Counted from the first letter of the stretch, positions 1 through 10,719 are shown. The stretch is DNA of 64,000 nucleotides from Acetobacteraceae bacterium (GCA_039613835.1 CP154827.1:273501-337500), one strand, 5' to 3'. Notes: a model not told the origin generated them from the letters alone. A program made the numbers and translations.

Positions 1-1109
1 AGGACAGAGCCGATTTCTTTCTCAAACGCTGTGTGGAAAGCAGGCACCATCGTGAGGCGGCGGGAACTTTGCATGACGCTGGCACGGCCGGGTAGTCCGA
101 GAATATTCCAGACCTCCTTTGTGATATAGCCGTCCCGCGTGGCAAGACGTAAATGCGCGACCTGGTCAATCTGCATCACCGTATTGAGCCAGGCAGCGAA
201 CCCTGTGACGAGGGGGCCGCCATACATCGCCCCGAAAACGCGTGCGATGGGCGCTTCAGGATGGCGGATGCGGAATTGCGCAATGAAAGCCAGGGCGAGG
301 GACGCAAAAAGATTGTGTGATGTGTCGGCGCCGTGTTTCTGCGCCTGGAAGAGCTTATGCAGGGCAAGCTGGTTGAATCGACCATCCCGGAAAAGCTGAT
401 CCAGCACTGAAGGGATGTGATAGCCGACGACGCCCGCCTTCAGAGCGGCTTCACAATCTGCCTTATAATTATCGCCAATATGCGTGATGCGCGTGGTGTC
501 GACGCCGCATGACCGGGCGACGACTTCGTAAAGCGTGCTTTCATGCTTGGACGTCTGATGTTCACAAGAGACAAAAATCTCGTCGACAACCAGGCCGTTT
601 TTGGCCAGCACGGACGCAATCATCGATGCGGGCAAATACATGTCGGAAACCGCGATCACCTTTTTGCCGAGGGATCTGGCAAGGTCGTAAATCGGGCCGA
701 TCGCGGGGGATCGCTTGAGGATTTCTCCCTCTGTCGTGAGTTCCAGTGCTTTCAGCGCCTGAAAGCTCGTCTGGCCGAGGCCGGGTAATTTGATCTGCTT
801 GTAGATGTCATCAATCGTGACTTCAGCCGACCCGCTGCGGGCGTGATTTTTCTCCCGCGCCAGGCGCTCAGCCAGGATTCTAACATCGTGAAATCCCTTG
901 ACGCCGGATTGCCGTTCCATCAGCGTAAAGACGTCAACCGGCCGCGCGAACGGGCGCACCAGAAGCGTGTCGAAAACGTCGAAAGAAACAATCTCCGCCT
1001 GCTCAATGAGAGGCCGTACAGCTTCGATATGAGGGGGTAATCTGCCCGGTTGATGGCGGACGACGTTTACCTCAGGTTCGGCTACCGGGTACATACTCAC
1101 GTCTTGCAT
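1..1109 (-). CDS. HAD-superfamily hydrolase of the COG5610 type, 3' end outside the window
   Basis: The minus-strand frame is open from ATG at 1109 to the window edge, so about 369 residues of the N-terminal part are visible. HAD motifs are clear: FDVFDTLLVR at about residues 43-52 (nucleophile D44, T48), a motif II serine in VIAVSDMYLP, the motif III lysine in SKHEST, and motif IV GDNYKADCEAALKAG. A C-terminal region follows (YGGPLVTGFAAWL, then LRLATRDGYI), as in COG5610 hydrolases, which are found in capsule and polysaccharide clusters. The substrate is unknown. The start is the first ATG upstream of the HAD motif in this frame. Nothing is broken in the visible part. Confidence 0.75.
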   Translation of the reverse strand, partial: MQDVSMYPVAEPEVNVVRHQPGRLPPHIEAVRPLIEQAEIVSFDVFDTLLVRPFARPVDVFTLMERQSGVKGFHDVRILAERLAREKNHARSGSAEVTIDDIYKQIKLPGLGQTSFQALKALELTTEGEILKRSPAIGPIYDLARSLGKKVIAVSDMYLPASMIASVLAKNGLVVDEIFVSCEHQTSKHESTLYEVVARSCGVDTTRITHIGDNYKADCEAALKAGVVGYHIPSVLDQLFRDGRFNQLALHKLFQAQKHGADTSHNLFASLALAFIAQFRIRHPEAPIARVFGAMYGGPLVTGFAAWLNTVMQIDQVAHLRLATRDGYITKEVWNILGLPGRASVMQSSRRLTMVPAFHTAFEKEIGSV

Positions 1110-1403
1110 TCGGGAAGCTATCCAATATCCTGAGGCGAGGAATTTTCCAAGGTGATTTAGCGTCGTAAAACGCCGTCAAGGCTTCCGAAATTGGAGAAAC
1201 TTTGCAAGCAACACAAGACCGAAAACCTTAATTATTTCTTAAATTTTAACCGACACGTTGGCGCGGCGCCTTTCGCAATGCCGACATAAAGAGGCATTAT
1301 CACGATTTTGCTTCATCTTTCCCCGATTTTTCAGTTGTTTCCGCGGCGCCCCTGCCTATCTATCGAGCCGACGCATTTCATTTTTTAGGAAAGATCGAAA
1401 TCG

Positions 1404-2798
1404 ATGGACCCGGATCACTTCGCTACCGCGCCTGAACGCTGGACGCCGGCAAGTTGGCGCTATTTCCCCGTGCATCAAATGCCACGATACCCGGATGACG
1501 CAGCGCTTGAAGCCGTCGAAGCCCGGCTTCGCAAATATCCGCCCCTCGTCTTTGCGGGGGAGGCGGAGCGACTGCTCCTTCAGCTTGCCAAGGCAGCGCA
1601 GGGCGAGGCCTTTATTTTGCAAGGCGGAAATTGCGCTGAGAGCTTCGCGGAGTTTCAGGCTGATAACATCCGGGACACTTTCCGGGTGCTCCTGCAAATG
1701 GCGGTCGTGCTGACATTCGCTGCCCGTGTACCCGTCGTGAAAATCGGCCGTATGGCGGGGCAATATGCCAAGCCACGTTCCTCCGGTGAGGAAACGCGGG
1801 AGGGCGTCACGCTGCCCTGTTATCGCGGAGATATCATCAACGGGCCGGATTTTACGGAAGTAGCGCGCATTCCTGACCCGGCACGGATGGAAACAGGTTA
1901 TTTCCATTCCGTGGGGGTGATGAATCTTCTTCGTGCCTTTGCCAATGGCGGTTACGCCAATCTTAATAAGGTTCATAAGTGGAATTTGGGCTTTGTTCAG
2001 CGCTCGCCGTCAGGCAAACGTTATGCCGACATCGCCAATCGTATTGATGAGGCGCTCGGGTTCATCTCAGCCTGCGGCTTCAATGCCGCGGCGCCACAAT
2101 TTAATGAGACTGAATTTTACACCTCCCATGAAGCGCTTCTTTTACCTTACGAGCAGGCTTTAACACGGGTCGATAGTCTGTCGGGTAAATGGTATGATTG
2201 CTCAGCGCATTTTCTCTGGATCGGGGACAGGACGCGGCAGCCTGAGGGGGCCCATGTTGAATTCCTCCGGGGTGTCAGCAACCCGATTGGCATCAAGGTC
2301 GGGCCGACATCCACCGTTGAGGATCTGGAAAAGCTTTTGCAGATCCTGAACCCCAAGGATGAGGCGGGTCGTATCACCCTCATATCCCGTATGGGCCGCA
2401 GCAAAGTGCGGACGCATCTGCCACCCCTCCTCGTGGCTGTGCAGAAGACAGGGCGCACCGTGACGTGGATCTGCGATCCGATGCATGGCAACACGACCAC
2501 GACGGCGGATAAGGTCAAAACACGCTCCTTTGAAGCGATCCTTGATGAAGTTATCGGGTTTTTCTCGGTCTTTCAGGAGGCGGGGCTTCGGTCCGGCGGC
2601 GTGCATCTGGAGATGACCGGCCAGGATGTCACGGAATGTATCGGGGGGGCGCAATGTCTGACAGAGGCTGATCTCACTGGACGCTATGAAACATTCTGCG
2701 ATCCTCGATTGAATGCGGAGCAGTCGCTTGAAATGGCCTTCCTCCTCGCAAATGAACTGACAGGCTGTTTCGCACCGGCGTTGGAACAAGCAGGTTGA
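1404..2798 (+). CDS. aroG: Class II 3-deoxy-7-phosphoheptulonate (DAHP) synthase
   Basis: First enzyme of the shikimate pathway: condenses phosphoenolpyruvate with erythrose 4-phosphate. The 464 residues have the plant/mycobacterial class II signature. QGGNCAESF lies at residues 73-81 and holds the metal-binding Cys. The other expected metal ligands are in CDPMHGN (His), GVHLEMTGQ (Glu) and CDPRLN (Asp). The length is normal for the family. The stop codon overlaps a possible TTG start of the next gene, so the two are probably co-transcribed. A 294-bp AT-richer gap upstream, shared with the divergent HAD gene, must hold its promoter. The symbol is by function; class II enzymes are named inconsistently. 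Confidence 0.93.
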   Translation: MDPDHFATAPERWTPASWRYFPVHQMPRYPDDAALEAVEARLRKYPPLVFAGEAERLLLQLAKAAQGEAFILQGGNCAESFAEFQADNIRDTFRVLLQMAVVLTFAARVPVVKIGRMAGQYAKPRSSGEETREGVTLPCYRGDIINGPDFTEVARIPDPARMETGYFHSVGVMNLLRAFANGGYANLNKVHKWNLGFVQRSPSGKRYADIANRIDEALGFISACGFNAAAPQFNETEFYTSHEALLLPYEQALTRVDSLSGKWYDCSAHFLWIGDRTRQPEGAHVEFLRGVSNPIGIKVGPTSTVEDLEKLLQILNPKDEAGRITLISRMGRSKVRTHLPPLLVAVQKTGRTVTWICDPMHGNTTTTADKVKTRSFEAILDEVIGFFSVFQEAGLRSGGVHLEMTGQDVTECIGGAQCLTEADLTGRYETFCDPRLNAEQSLEMAFLLANELTGCFAPALEQAG

Positions 2799-4021
2799 GC
2801 GCGTCCAATCTGTTCGGCCATGCTTCGATCTGGCGTGGCGTCATGGAACGTTACGACGCGCCTTCCCGGTGGATCATGCGGGCGACGCTCTCCGCGGCGG
2901 ATGTGCCAGGCTGGACGGACGTTTATTTCAACCGCACGGAAAATATCGTCGTCGCCCAAGGGGATATGCAGGTGACATACGCGTTTTTCATCCGTCGCCC
3001 TGTCCTCGCGGCCCTTGGACCCATGCTGGAATGCCTTGAAAAAGTGACGGCTGAAAAGGGCGTCAAAGTGGATGTGGCACTGCCCTTCCGGGAAGGGGCG
3101 TGGGTCGGGGCCGGGGAGCCAATTGCGTTCCTGACCGGTCCTTTCTCACAATTAGCGTCCCTGGAAACGATTCTTCTGCAAAAATTGGGGAGTTGCTGCG
3201 TCGCGGCGTATAATGCCTATCAAATGGCCGTATCGATGCCCCGGACACCTTTCCTCGCCATGGATGCACGCCATTGCACGGGGCCGGAAATGCAGATCAT
3301 GATGGCTTATGCTGCCGCGGTTGGCAGCCGCGCGGCCAATCAGGAAGGTGCTGTCGGTTTCGTTAATTCCGCGAATGATGTGACCGCTTTCCTTTTCGGG
3401 AAAGCACATGGTGCGGGGACGATGCCGCACGCATTGGTCGGTTATGCAGGCAGCACCATCCGGGCGGCGGAAATTTATCACGACCGTTACCCGCAGGAAA
3501 AAATGACCGTCCTCGTCGATTATTTCGCGCAGGAGGTCACGGACACCATCGCCCTTTGCCAGAGATTTCCGCGCCTGGCGGAAAAGGGGGATTTCAGTAT
3601 CAGGCTGGACACACATGGCGGGCGCTTTCTTGAAGGGCTCGACACGCAGAAATCCTACGCGATTTTGGAAAAACACGTCCCCGGCGTGACACGGCGTTAC
3701 CGTTCAGAGGCGGAGCTGCGTTACCTGATCGGGTCGGGCGTTTCCGCTGCAGCATTGTGGCGCATGCGTGAGGTGCTGGATGCGTATGGTGGTGCCCATG
3801 TCAAAATCGTCGCCTCATCCGGTTTCGGTGTGGAAAAATGCCTCGCCATGCATGATGCGCGGGCCCCGGCAGATATTATTGGCACAGGGTCCTATCTGCC
3901 GCATAAATGGGACGAAACCTACGCGACGGCTGATATCGTCGCTTATGATGGCGTGTTACGCGTCAAATCAGGGCGAGAGCATCTGATGGCGCGCTGGCAG
4001 GATTTCAGGAAGAGCAAGTAA
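2795..4021 (+). CDS. pncB: Nicotinate phosphoribosyltransferase-like protein
   Basis: Member of the NAPRTase/NAMPT fold, expected to convert nicotinate and PRPP into nicotinate mononucleotide for NAD salvage. Visible family features are FTDLYF-like [14 protein letters not shown] near the N-terminus, [21 protein letters not shown] and the phosphate-binding KIVASSGFG. About 400 residues is the usual length. If it starts at TTG 2795 the start overlaps the DAHP synthase stop; the internal ATG at 2843 (MERYDAP) would give 392 residues, and the sequence does not decide between them. The gene continues with a small gene after a 1-base gap. The exact base specificity is an inference from the family. 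Confidence 0.8.
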   Translation: MSASNLFGHASIWRGVMERYDAPSRWIMRATLSAADVPGWTDVYFNRTENIVVAQGDMQVTYAFFIRRPVLAALGPMLECLEKVTAEKGVKVDVALPFREGAWVGAGEPIAFLTGPFSQLASLETILLQKLGSCCVAAYNAYQMAVSMPRTPFLAMDARHCTGPEMQIMMAYAAAVGSRAANQEGAVGFVNSANDVTAFLFGKAHGAGTMPHALVGYAGSTIRAAEIYHDRYPQEKMTVLVDYFAQEVTDTIALCQRFPRLAEKGDFSIRLDTHGGRFLEGLDTQKSYAILEKHVPGVTRRYRSEAELRYLIGSGVSAAALWRMREVLDAYGGAHVKIVASSGFGVEKCLAMHDARAPADIIGTGSYLPHKWDETYATADIVAYDGVLRVKSGREHLMARWQDFRKSK

Positions 4022-4022
4022 T

Positions 4023-4409
4023 ATGACCAAGTCCGACGCGCACGAAGCGCAAAGCTGGACAGTGCGCATTCTGGACCATTCCGGCGCATCGGAAGATGCT
4101 ATTGTCGAGAACATTCCCAAATTCCTGGATCTGGCACATGCCAATGCCTTCGCGCGCGCTTATGTGCGGGACAGTATGGAACGTGGGCGTGTTCGCGGGG
4201 CGTCACCGCGGGATGTCATTGAAAACTGGTATAGTTTTGGTGAGGACGCGGTCGTTGTCGATGCGGGTGATGATGGTTGGCGCTCAGCCAATGAACTTGA
4301 TGATTTCGCCGCCAACCCCGCCACACCGATGGAACGCGACTGGCGTGCGCTGGACCCGCGCCGATTGATCGAGGAGGACGATGAATTTTTCCCGGAAGGG
4401 GAAGGGTAG
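4023..4409 (+). CDS. Small acidic conserved-looking protein, function unknown
   Basis: A 128-residue protein with no signal peptide or membrane segment. It is acidic, with a run of Asp/Glu near the end (EEDDEFFPEGEG). I do not recognise a domain. It starts one base after the stop of the nicotinate phosphoribosyltransferase-like gene and probably belongs to that transcript. Codon usage matches the neighbours and the frame is undisturbed, which supports a real gene. Confidence 0.65.
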   Translation: MTKSDAHEAQSWTVRILDHSGASEDAIVENIPKFLDLAHANAFARAYVRDSMERGRVRGASPRDVIENWYSFGEDAVVVDAGDDGWRSANELDDFAANPATPMERDWRALDPRRLIEEDDEFFPEGEG

Positions 4410-4556
4410 ATCATTCTTTACGCCGCAACTGCCTGACAAGGCCACGTGCGACGCGATAACATGGCCTCACTGCCTTCGACATATGTTTAACGGGGAATAT
4501 CTCTGCCAGCGCTTTACGACTGGAAATTTATTTCACGGCGCGGCATAGAGAGCGTC

Positions 4557-5891
4557 ATGAAACTTCGTTTTGCTCCCAGCCCCACAGGTTATCTTCATGT
4601 TGGTAATGCACGTCTTGCCATTGCCAATGCGCTTTACGCGCGGCACCACGCGGCGCAGTTTCTTCTCCGCATTGATGATACGGATACAGGCCGGTCCAAA
4701 GCGGAATATGAAAACGCAATCCGGACGGACCTCACCTGGCTCGGAATCATCTGGGATGAAACGACCCGGCAGACGGCCCGGCTCGACCGATATCAGGCCG
4801 CCATTGAGGCGCTGAAGGCAAGCGGGCGCCTCTATCCCTGCTTTGAGACGGAACAGGAACTGGCCGCCAAGCGTGAGGCGCGCATCCGTGCCCGGAAGCC
4901 CCCGATTTATGACCGCGCGATGCTGTTCCTGACGGCGGAACAGCGCGCCAAGGCAGAAGCAAATGGGAGAGTGCCTCACTGGCGCTTCCGCCTGTCAGAC
5001 GGGCATCGCGCCTGGCAGGATCTCGTCATGGGTGAGTGCCAAGTCAAACTCACCGCGATTTCCGACCCCGTGCTGGTGCGGGCGGATGGCACCATCCTTT
5101 ACACCCTCGCTTCCGTCGTTGATGACCTCGAACTCGGCGTGACCCACATTATTCGTGGTGAAGATCACATCACCAATACGGGGGTTCAGCTCGATATTAT
5201 CGACGCTTTGGCCGGGCCGAATGCACGCTTTATCTTTGCCCACCTGCCGCTCCTGCTGGATGAAGGCGGGGGTAAATTATCCAAGAGGTTCGATTCCCTT
5301 TCCCTCAAATCCCTGCGTCAGGATGGGGTGGAGCCGGACGCGATTATTTCCTACCTGTCTCGCATCAGCAGTGCCCTCAACCCTGAGCCCATGAGTTTTG
5401 ATGAGGCGACCAGGTCCTACGATATCAGCGCGATCTCCCGGGCGGCGGCGCGCTTCGATATGCGCCAGTTGCTCGGTCTCAATCGTCGCCTGCTTCAGGG
5501 CCGCGCCTATGAGGCGGTGAAGTCCCGCCTGCCTTCCGACTTGCCGGAGGCATTCTGGGACGTCATCCGGCATAATATTGATCTTCTGCCTGAAGCGGCG
5601 CATTGGTGGTCCATCGTCAAGGATGACATTACACCGCCCGCTTTGAAGGCGGAGGCGGATTTTCTCAGCCAGGCCATCACGGTCCTGCCAAACGGCGCAT
5701 GGGATAAGTCGGTCTGGCAATTATGGGTCTCAGCCCTGAAAGCGGCGTCGGGCCGCGCCGGAAAATCGCTTTTCATGCCGCTTCGCCTCGCTTTAACGGG
5801 AGAAGAAAACGGGCCGGAATTAAAGGCGATCCTGCCCTTTATCGGACGGGAAAAAACCGTTCGACGGCTGGAAGAGGCTGCGGTAAACTGA
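4557..5891 (+). CDS. gltX: Glutamyl-tRNA synthetase
   Basis: Class I aminoacyl-tRNA synthetase, 444 residues. The HIGH-type motif appears as YLHVGNAR at residues 12-19 and the KMSKS-type motif as KLSKR near residue 240. The FAPSPTGYLHVG N-terminus is diagnostic for GluRS. It is slightly shorter than the usual 460-490 residues. Many alphaproteobacteria carry two GluRS paralogues, so a second copy may exist outside the window. The 147-bp gap upstream contains no gene and probably carries the promoter. Confidence 0.95.
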   Translation: MKLRFAPSPTGYLHVGNARLAIANALYARHHAAQFLLRIDDTDTGRSKAEYENAIRTDLTWLGIIWDETTRQTARLDRYQAAIEALKASGRLYPCFETEQELAAKREARIRARKPPIYDRAMLFLTAEQRAKAEANGRVPHWRFRLSDGHRAWQDLVMGECQVKLTAISDPVLVRADGTILYTLASVVDDLELGVTHIIRGEDHITNTGVQLDIIDALAGPNARFIFAHLPLLLDEGGGKLSKRFDSLSLKSLRQDGVEPDAIISYLSRISSALNPEPMSFDEATRSYDISAISRAAARFDMRQLLGLNRRLLQGRAYEAVKSRLPSDLPEAFWDVIRHNIDLLPEAAHWWSIVKDDITPPALKAEADFLSQAITVLPNGAWDKSVWQLWVSALKAASGRAGKSLFMPLRLALTGEENGPELKAILPFIGREKTVRRLEEAAVN

Positions 5892-5945
5892 ATTTTAACG
5901 TGGTGGTGGCTCGCTTTCCCGACAGCAATATGCCCCTGTTTGGCG

Positions 5946-6800
5946 TCAAATGACCACTTCGACTTCCTCCGAAAGCGCCTCGGCCTCTCTCTTCAGCTTT
6001 TTGAAGCTTTGACGGCTGAACGGGATCATCAGTAGATAGACGAGGGCGGCGAGGGCCAGGGCGGCCCAGGGGTCAGAGATCAGGAAGGTCGCGTAAAGAA
6101 CCGTTCCAAGCATAATCGGCAGGATATGCCGTGACGGTATCCTGAAATTCTTGAACGACCAGACGGGCGTCGTGGAGACAAGCAAAGCGGCGGTCATCAT
6201 CAACATGATGGCGGAGAGAAGCGGCTGATGGGCGCAGGTAAAGAGCCATTCTGACTGAATGCGGCGCGCCTCCAACCCCATAAAGAGTGGGAAGAGCACA
6301 ATCAACGCCCCCGCAGGCGCCGGGACACCGGTAAAATAATTCGCGGAATATGCAGGCTTGTCATCATCAGCGAGGCTGGCATTAAAACGCGCGAGGCGCA
6401 GCGCCATGCAAACCGTGAAGAGGATGCAGGGAATAAAGCCGTAGCGCCCCCCCTCCCATTGCAGCGTCCACAGAAAAAGCAGCAGAGAAGGTGCGACGCC
6501 GAAACAGACAAAGTCGGATAGGCTGTCAAATTCAGCGCCAAAATGCGATGTCGCGTGCAGAAGCCGCGCAATGCGCCCATCAAGCCCGTCAACACAGGCG
6601 GCGACCAGGAGCGCAATCGCCGCTTCCTCAAACCGGTTTTTAATTCCAAAGTGAATGGCGCTCAACCCGGCACACAGGCCGAGCATCGTCAGAATATTCG
6701 GGATCAACCGGTTAAAGGACAGGCCCCGCACGCGGGGGCGTCGCACTCGAAGGGGGTTGAGGCGTCTCAGGCGCCGCTTTCTGACTCGGTTATTTGACAT
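5946..6800 (-). CDS. pssA: CDP-diacylglycerol--serine O-phosphatidyltransferase
   Basis: Integral membrane enzyme that makes phosphatidylserine from CDP-diacylglycerol and serine. The CDP-alcohol phosphatidyltransferase signature DGRIAR...G...D...D is complete (DGRIARLL, then GAEFDSLSD). Several hydrophobic helices follow. I place the start at ATG 6800 (MSNNRVRK). An in-frame TTG at 6824 would overlap psd by 14 bases. The gene lies directly after psd, the next enzyme of the pathway, so both are probably one operon that makes phosphatidylethanolamine. Confidence 0.93.
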   Translation of the reverse strand: MSNNRVRKRRLRRLNPLRVRRPRVRGLSFNRLIPNILTMLGLCAGLSAIHFGIKNRFEEAAIALLVAACVDGLDGRIARLLHATSHFGAEFDSLSDFVCFGVAPSLLLFLWTLQWEGGRYGFIPCILFTVCMALRLARFNASLADDDKPAYSANYFTGVPAPAGALIVLFPLFMGLEARRIQSEWLFTCAHQPLLSAIMLMMTAALLVSTTPVWSFKNFRIPSRHILPIMLGTVLYATFLISDPWAALALAALVYLLMIPFSRQSFKKLKREAEALSEEVEVVI

Positions 6801-6810
6801 GTTCGCGATA

Positions 6811-7488
6811 TTAAAGTTTTGCAATCACCGTCTCGCCGCCGACCATTTTCTGACCGACACTGACCAGAGGCGTAACGCCGTGCGGCAGGTAAAGATCGGT
6901 GCGGGAGCCGAAACGGATCAGCCCGAAGCGCTCACCTGGCTCATAAGTGCTGCCCTCTTCCGCATAGCAGACGATCCTTCGGGCGATGAGGCCGGCAATT
7001 TGGACGATGGCCATATGACGCCCGTCATCCAGCGTCAGGCGGACTTCATTCCTTTCATTGAGATCTGAGGCTTTGTCGAGACTGGCATTGATGAATTGCC
7101 CCTCATGATAGGCGACGCGCGTGACGACCCCTTTTGACGGCATCCGGTTAATATGCACATCCAACACGGAAAGAAACGTGGCAATGCGCCAGACAGGCTG
7201 ATTCCCCATATCCAATGCTGCCGGCGGGGTGGCTAGTTCCACCGATGTGATGTGGCCATCCGCCGGCGCGAGGGCCAGGTTGGCGCGTACAGGGGAAACA
7301 CGTTTCGGGTCGCGGAAAAAATAAAGGCAGAAGACAAGTCCCGCCAGCCCGACATGCCCGACCCACCGCGTCGCCCGCCATGGCGTGGCGCGGCCGATCA
7401 GGGTGAGAAGCCCCGTTAAAGCGAGGAAGGGAGTCGCCGCTTTATGAGGGGGGGCGATGACGGTTCGGATTGATTGCAAAAGGGACAT
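6811..7488 (-). CDS. psd: Phosphatidylserine decarboxylase (short form)
   Basis: Decarboxylates phosphatidylserine to phosphatidylethanolamine at the membrane using a pyruvoyl group made by self-cleavage. The Gly-Ser cleavage site is in RFGSRTDLYLP near the C-terminus, as in the short alphaproteobacterial form. Two hydrophobic segments lie near the N-terminus. The start at ATG 7488 (MSLLQSIRTV) gives 225 residues, the usual size; the open frame extends 30 codons further upstream but that part is unlike the family. pssA follows after 10 bases. Confidence 0.93.
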   Translation of the reverse strand: MSLLQSIRTVIAPPHKAATPFLALTGLLTLIGRATPWRATRWVGHVGLAGLVFCLYFFRDPKRVSPVRANLALAPADGHITSVELATPPAALDMGNQPVWRIATFLSVLDVHINRMPSKGVVTRVAYHEGQFINASLDKASDLNERNEVRLTLDDGRHMAIVQIAGLIARRIVCYAEEGSTYEPGERFGLIRFGSRTDLYLPHGVTPLVSVGQKMVGGETVIAKL

Positions 7489-7752
7489 AGTAAAACCTTT
7501 ACTGCCTGCACCGGCCGGGGTGGTCAAACGACGCCGACCGACCGGCATATGGAGCGTATCAGCCTGTGATGGTGCCAACCCTACATGATGTTACGCGGTT
7601 TAACGAGGGGTTTAGACCGGAAGAGGCACCGGAGAGGGCGACGAGACCCGGAACGACGCCGCACGGACAGGGCGCATCCCCTCAAGTCGGAAAAAACTGT
7701 CGGACAATGCGGCGTGTGATTTCCACGATGAGCCGATCCTGCGCCCGGCGAC

Positions 7753-8570
7753 TCAGCGTCGTGCCTGTAGATATATGGCGACCGACATCATCCTGCCGTC
7801 ACGGAAATTGACGAAACCAATATCGCCGCGCGTACCGTATGCGCCCGCGCCGGATTTGTCATAGACATCCGCCGTGCGCCCCAGCTCGGATTGTATCAGG
7901 GAGGATGTTAGCGGGGCATTGCGCATCCAATGGGTGAGGCGTTGCCGGGAGGGGCGGGACAGGACGTTACCGGTCAAAATCTTTTCAATATTGCAGCGCA
8001 TGGCCTCGGGAGAGGTTGTGTCTCGCTCATCACCCGTTTCCGCTGCGTTCAAAGCCGGTTCATAACGGTCAAGGCGGGAGACAGGGTCATTGATCTGCCT
8101 TGCAAATCGCGTCCAGCCGGCTGGGCCGTCTAATTCCCGCAAGATAAGATATTAGCCGCGCAATTATCGCTCTGCTGGATGGCGGCAGCGCAGATCGCGC
8201 TCAAATACATACCGCCTTCGCGAAGGTGATGTTTCGCGACAGGGGCGTAGGATTGAATGTCCTTCTCCGAATAGCGGATAAATTGTCGCAAATCCCGCTT
8301 GCCCGAGTCCACCAGCGCCAGCAGGGCGGCGACAGAGATGAATTTATGCGTGCTGCACATGGGAAAAAGTTGGTCGGGCTGAAATGCGAGAGCGCGCCTC
8401 TCGCCGTGAACCCGCGCGGAAAAACCAATCCGACCGCCCGCGCGCTTCTGTAGTGCGTCGACATCTCGCGCCCCACTTAAACCGCGATTCCTGCGCTGAA
8501 AGCCCGTGGCGCCAGCGCGGCGCTGACGCCTGAAGCCAGAATTTCTCGACGGATCCGGGAGGTGAGACAT
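7753..8570 (-). pseudogene. Class A beta-lactamase, frameshifted
   Basis: All class A motifs can be found but in three frames. The active-site STHK (Ser-x-x-Lys) follows FPMC, then SDN, the omega-loop EPALN, and KSG within DKSGAGAYGTRGDI. A Tat/Sec-like leader (RREILASGVSAALAPRAFSA) is in a different frame from the ATG at 8570 and from the body, so there are lesions near 8560 and 8475. A third shift near 8140-8150 separates the SDN half from the omega-loop half. The product cannot be active. Several independent lesions favour true decay over sequencing error. Confidence 0.85.
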
Positions 8571-8734
8571 CGTTCGGGCGCCTCGCGGTGTCAAGAGAAG
8601 CGCGTTGCGTCCTTCTGCGCGCATCAACTCATTCTGCCGCAAAAATGCCCTCCCGGCACGTTCCTTTTTTCGACAGGCGTCGGGACGTGCTATTCCCTGT
8701 CAGGCGCTCTTAATTTTCAGCGGTGAGACCAAGG

Positions 8735-9454
8735 ATGAAAATGCACGTCACCCCCCTTCGAGCCTTCGGGGATAATTACATATGGATGATCAATGATCCG
8801 CAAACCGGAACGATTGCGGCGGTGGACCCTGGTGAGGCCGCGCCCGTTTTCGAAGCGTTGGAAGGTGCACCGTTGGATGCGATCCTGCTGACCCATCATC
8901 ATCAGGACCATATTGGCGGTGCGGAGGCTTTGCGTTCAGTTACGGGGGCGCGCATTATCGGGGCGGCGTCCCAGGCCCATCGACTGCCGCGCCTAGATGT
9001 GGCCGTCAAAGAAGGGGACGTCATTGAGGTGGGGGCGTTGCGCGGCAACATCATTGAAACGCCTGGCCATGTGCTGGGGCATCTCAGCTTTTTCTTCCCG
9101 GAAGAGACGGCTTTATTCAGTGGGGACACGTTATTCAGTATGGGGTGCGGTCGCCTGTTTGAGGGGACGCCGGAAATGATGTTTGAAACGCTGAAGAAAT
9201 ATGCCGCCCTGCCCGATGAGACGAAACTCTATTGCGGGCATGAATACACATTGTCCAACCTCGCTTTTGCCCGCACCCTCAACCCCAATGATGAAGCTTT
9301 ACGTGCTTACGACCTGAAAGCGCGGGCCTTGCGTGACACCGGGCAGCCGACCCTGCCAAGCCTTTTGGGGGAGGAGCGGCAGCTCAATCCTTTCCTCACC
9401 GCCAATACCAGCGGGAAACTTGGCCAGTTGCGGGCTTTGAAAGACTCTTTCTGA
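8735..9454 (+). CDS. gloB: Hydroxyacylglutathione hydrolase (glyoxalase II)
   Basis: Metallo-beta-lactamase-fold thioesterase that hydrolyses S-D-lactoylglutathione to lactate and glutathione. It has THHHQDHIGG (binuclear metal site), TPGHVLGHL, FSGDTLFSMGCGRLFEG and YCGHEYT, all typical of GloB. The C-terminus is the usual HAGH domain. ATG 8735 (MKMHVTPL) is the likely start, giving 239 residues; an in-frame GTG lies at 8723. It ends 5 bases before the convergent DUF2125 gene. Confidence 0.93.
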   Translation: MKMHVTPLRAFGDNYIWMINDPQTGTIAAVDPGEAAPVFEALEGAPLDAILLTHHHQDHIGGAEALRSVTGARIIGAASQAHRLPRLDVAVKEGDVIEVGALRGNIIETPGHVLGHLSFFFPEETALFSGDTLFSMGCGRLFEGTPEMMFETLKKYAALPDETKLYCGHEYTLSNLAFARTLNPNDEALRAYDLKARALRDTGQPTLPSLLGEERQLNPFLTANTSGKLGQLRALKDSF

Positions 9455-9459
9455 CAGTA

Positions 9460-10455
9460 TCAGGAGGGGGAGGAGAGGGTGAGCGCATCAAAAAGCGTCC
9501 GTAACTGCCCATGTGCGGCGGGTTCAATCTGCCAATGCTGGACGCGAAGGCTGAAAATCACGTGGTCCGGCATGCTTTCGTCCATTTTTTCCATTAGATC
9601 CATCAGACGCGCGCGCGCGACGTCCTCTATCGGCGAATGTTGCGCGCCGCGCCAATCCTCAATGGCCGAGCGGATATTCTGTATCTCTGTTGTCAATCCT
9701 CCATCGCCCTGACCGTCAATTTTACCCGATAGAAGCACGGCGAGCGGACCGACATACCCCGCGACCTTCTGAATGTAGGCGCGGCTCAAGTGAAGGGCGC
9801 CGGAAGAGGCGTCTGGCTGCAAATCAAGCGCTGCTTTAATATGCGCGTCTGAGAGCGCCATGGAGAGCAGCGGGAAAGATCCGGAATTGTCCGTCCCGAA
9901 TGTCGGTGACAGAGTGAGTCGATCAGACTGTGCGAAGAGGGCGCCACTGAGAAGCTTCTGCGCATTAGGTGGCTGGATGAGGATAACGCCATCCAAATGC
10001 GGTGCCGCGATGGAAATAGCGGGCTCGGACTGGGACATGATGGAGAGATTGGTGACGTGAAAGCCGGTCCAACGACCCAGGCGATTGAGCTTGAGATAAA
10101 CGGATGAAGCCGTCGTAACATCCCCCTCATCACGCCGCGAGATCACAATCGAGAAATCAAGGCGCGGCCGCATAAAGGGGTGATGGGTCACGGTAAGAAC
10201 GCGCGCTGAAAAATGGTGCCGCGCATCATCATGGATATCAATGTCACGATAAGTGACCGCCGCCCCGAACAGGCGCGTCTGCTTTTGGATTGCCGGGTCG
10301 TAGGCTACTTGCCAGCCATGCGCTTTCATCGCGCTGATCACGTGATGCATCTGCCGGTCAAGCATATGACGGGCTGACCAGGACGCAGCCACATGGACGA
10401 TAATTGTGCAAATGAGGCACACAGAAAAGCTTTTGATCAGCGTCCACGTGGTCAT
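9460..10455 (-). CDS. DUF2125-type membrane-anchored protein
   Basis: A 331-residue protein with one hydrophobic N-terminal segment (SFSVCLICTIIVHVAA) followed by a long beta-rich region. It resembles the alphaproteobacterial DUF2125 family (COG4093), whose function is unknown. The segment DGVILIQPPNAQ and the SDRLTLSP region are typical. I chose ATG 10455 (MTTWTLIKSF) because the hydrophobic anchor follows at once; the open frame runs 26 codons further upstream. It is convergent with gloB and stands alone; the 264 bases upstream hold no gene. Confidence 0.7.
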   Translation of the reverse strand: MTTWTLIKSFSVCLICTIIVHVAASWSARHMLDRQMHHVISAMKAHGWQVAYDPAIQKQTRLFGAAVTYRDIDIHDDARHHFSARVLTVTHHPFMRPRLDFSIVISRRDEGDVTTASSVYLKLNRLGRWTGFHVTNLSIMSQSEPAISIAAPHLDGVILIQPPNAQKLLSGALFAQSDRLTLSPTFGTDNSGSFPLLSMALSDAHIKAALDLQPDASSGALHLSRAYIQKVAGYVGPLAVLLSGKIDGQGDGGLTTEIQNIRSAIEDWRGAQHSPIEDVARARLMDLMEKMDESMPDHVIFSLRVQHWQIEPAAHGQLRTLFDALTLSSPS

Positions 10456-10719
10456 AAAGAAGTGTCCTTTAATGTCACGTTTCGGGTTCGAAGCGGTTTT
10501 CTCCTGACTTCCCCGCGATTCCCGGTGAGTCAAGTTATCCCCAGCGTGCGCTCCGAGTTTCTTAACTAAAATTTTGCCAACGCGGCATGTTTTGTTGAAA
10601 AACGAAGCGTATCGGGTCCTGGCGGGGGCTGGGGTCTTAATAAACGGGAAATACCGTCTTACCGTTGTTTTTACTTGTAAAAATCAGGGTAGAGAGAGTC
10701 GTTTCGTTTCCGGTGTCGT

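Noticed and set aside
1356..1976. A 206-residue minus-strand frame over the DAHP synthase.
   Set aside because: The plus-strand frame carries complete class II DAHP synthase motifs; the antisense frame has none.
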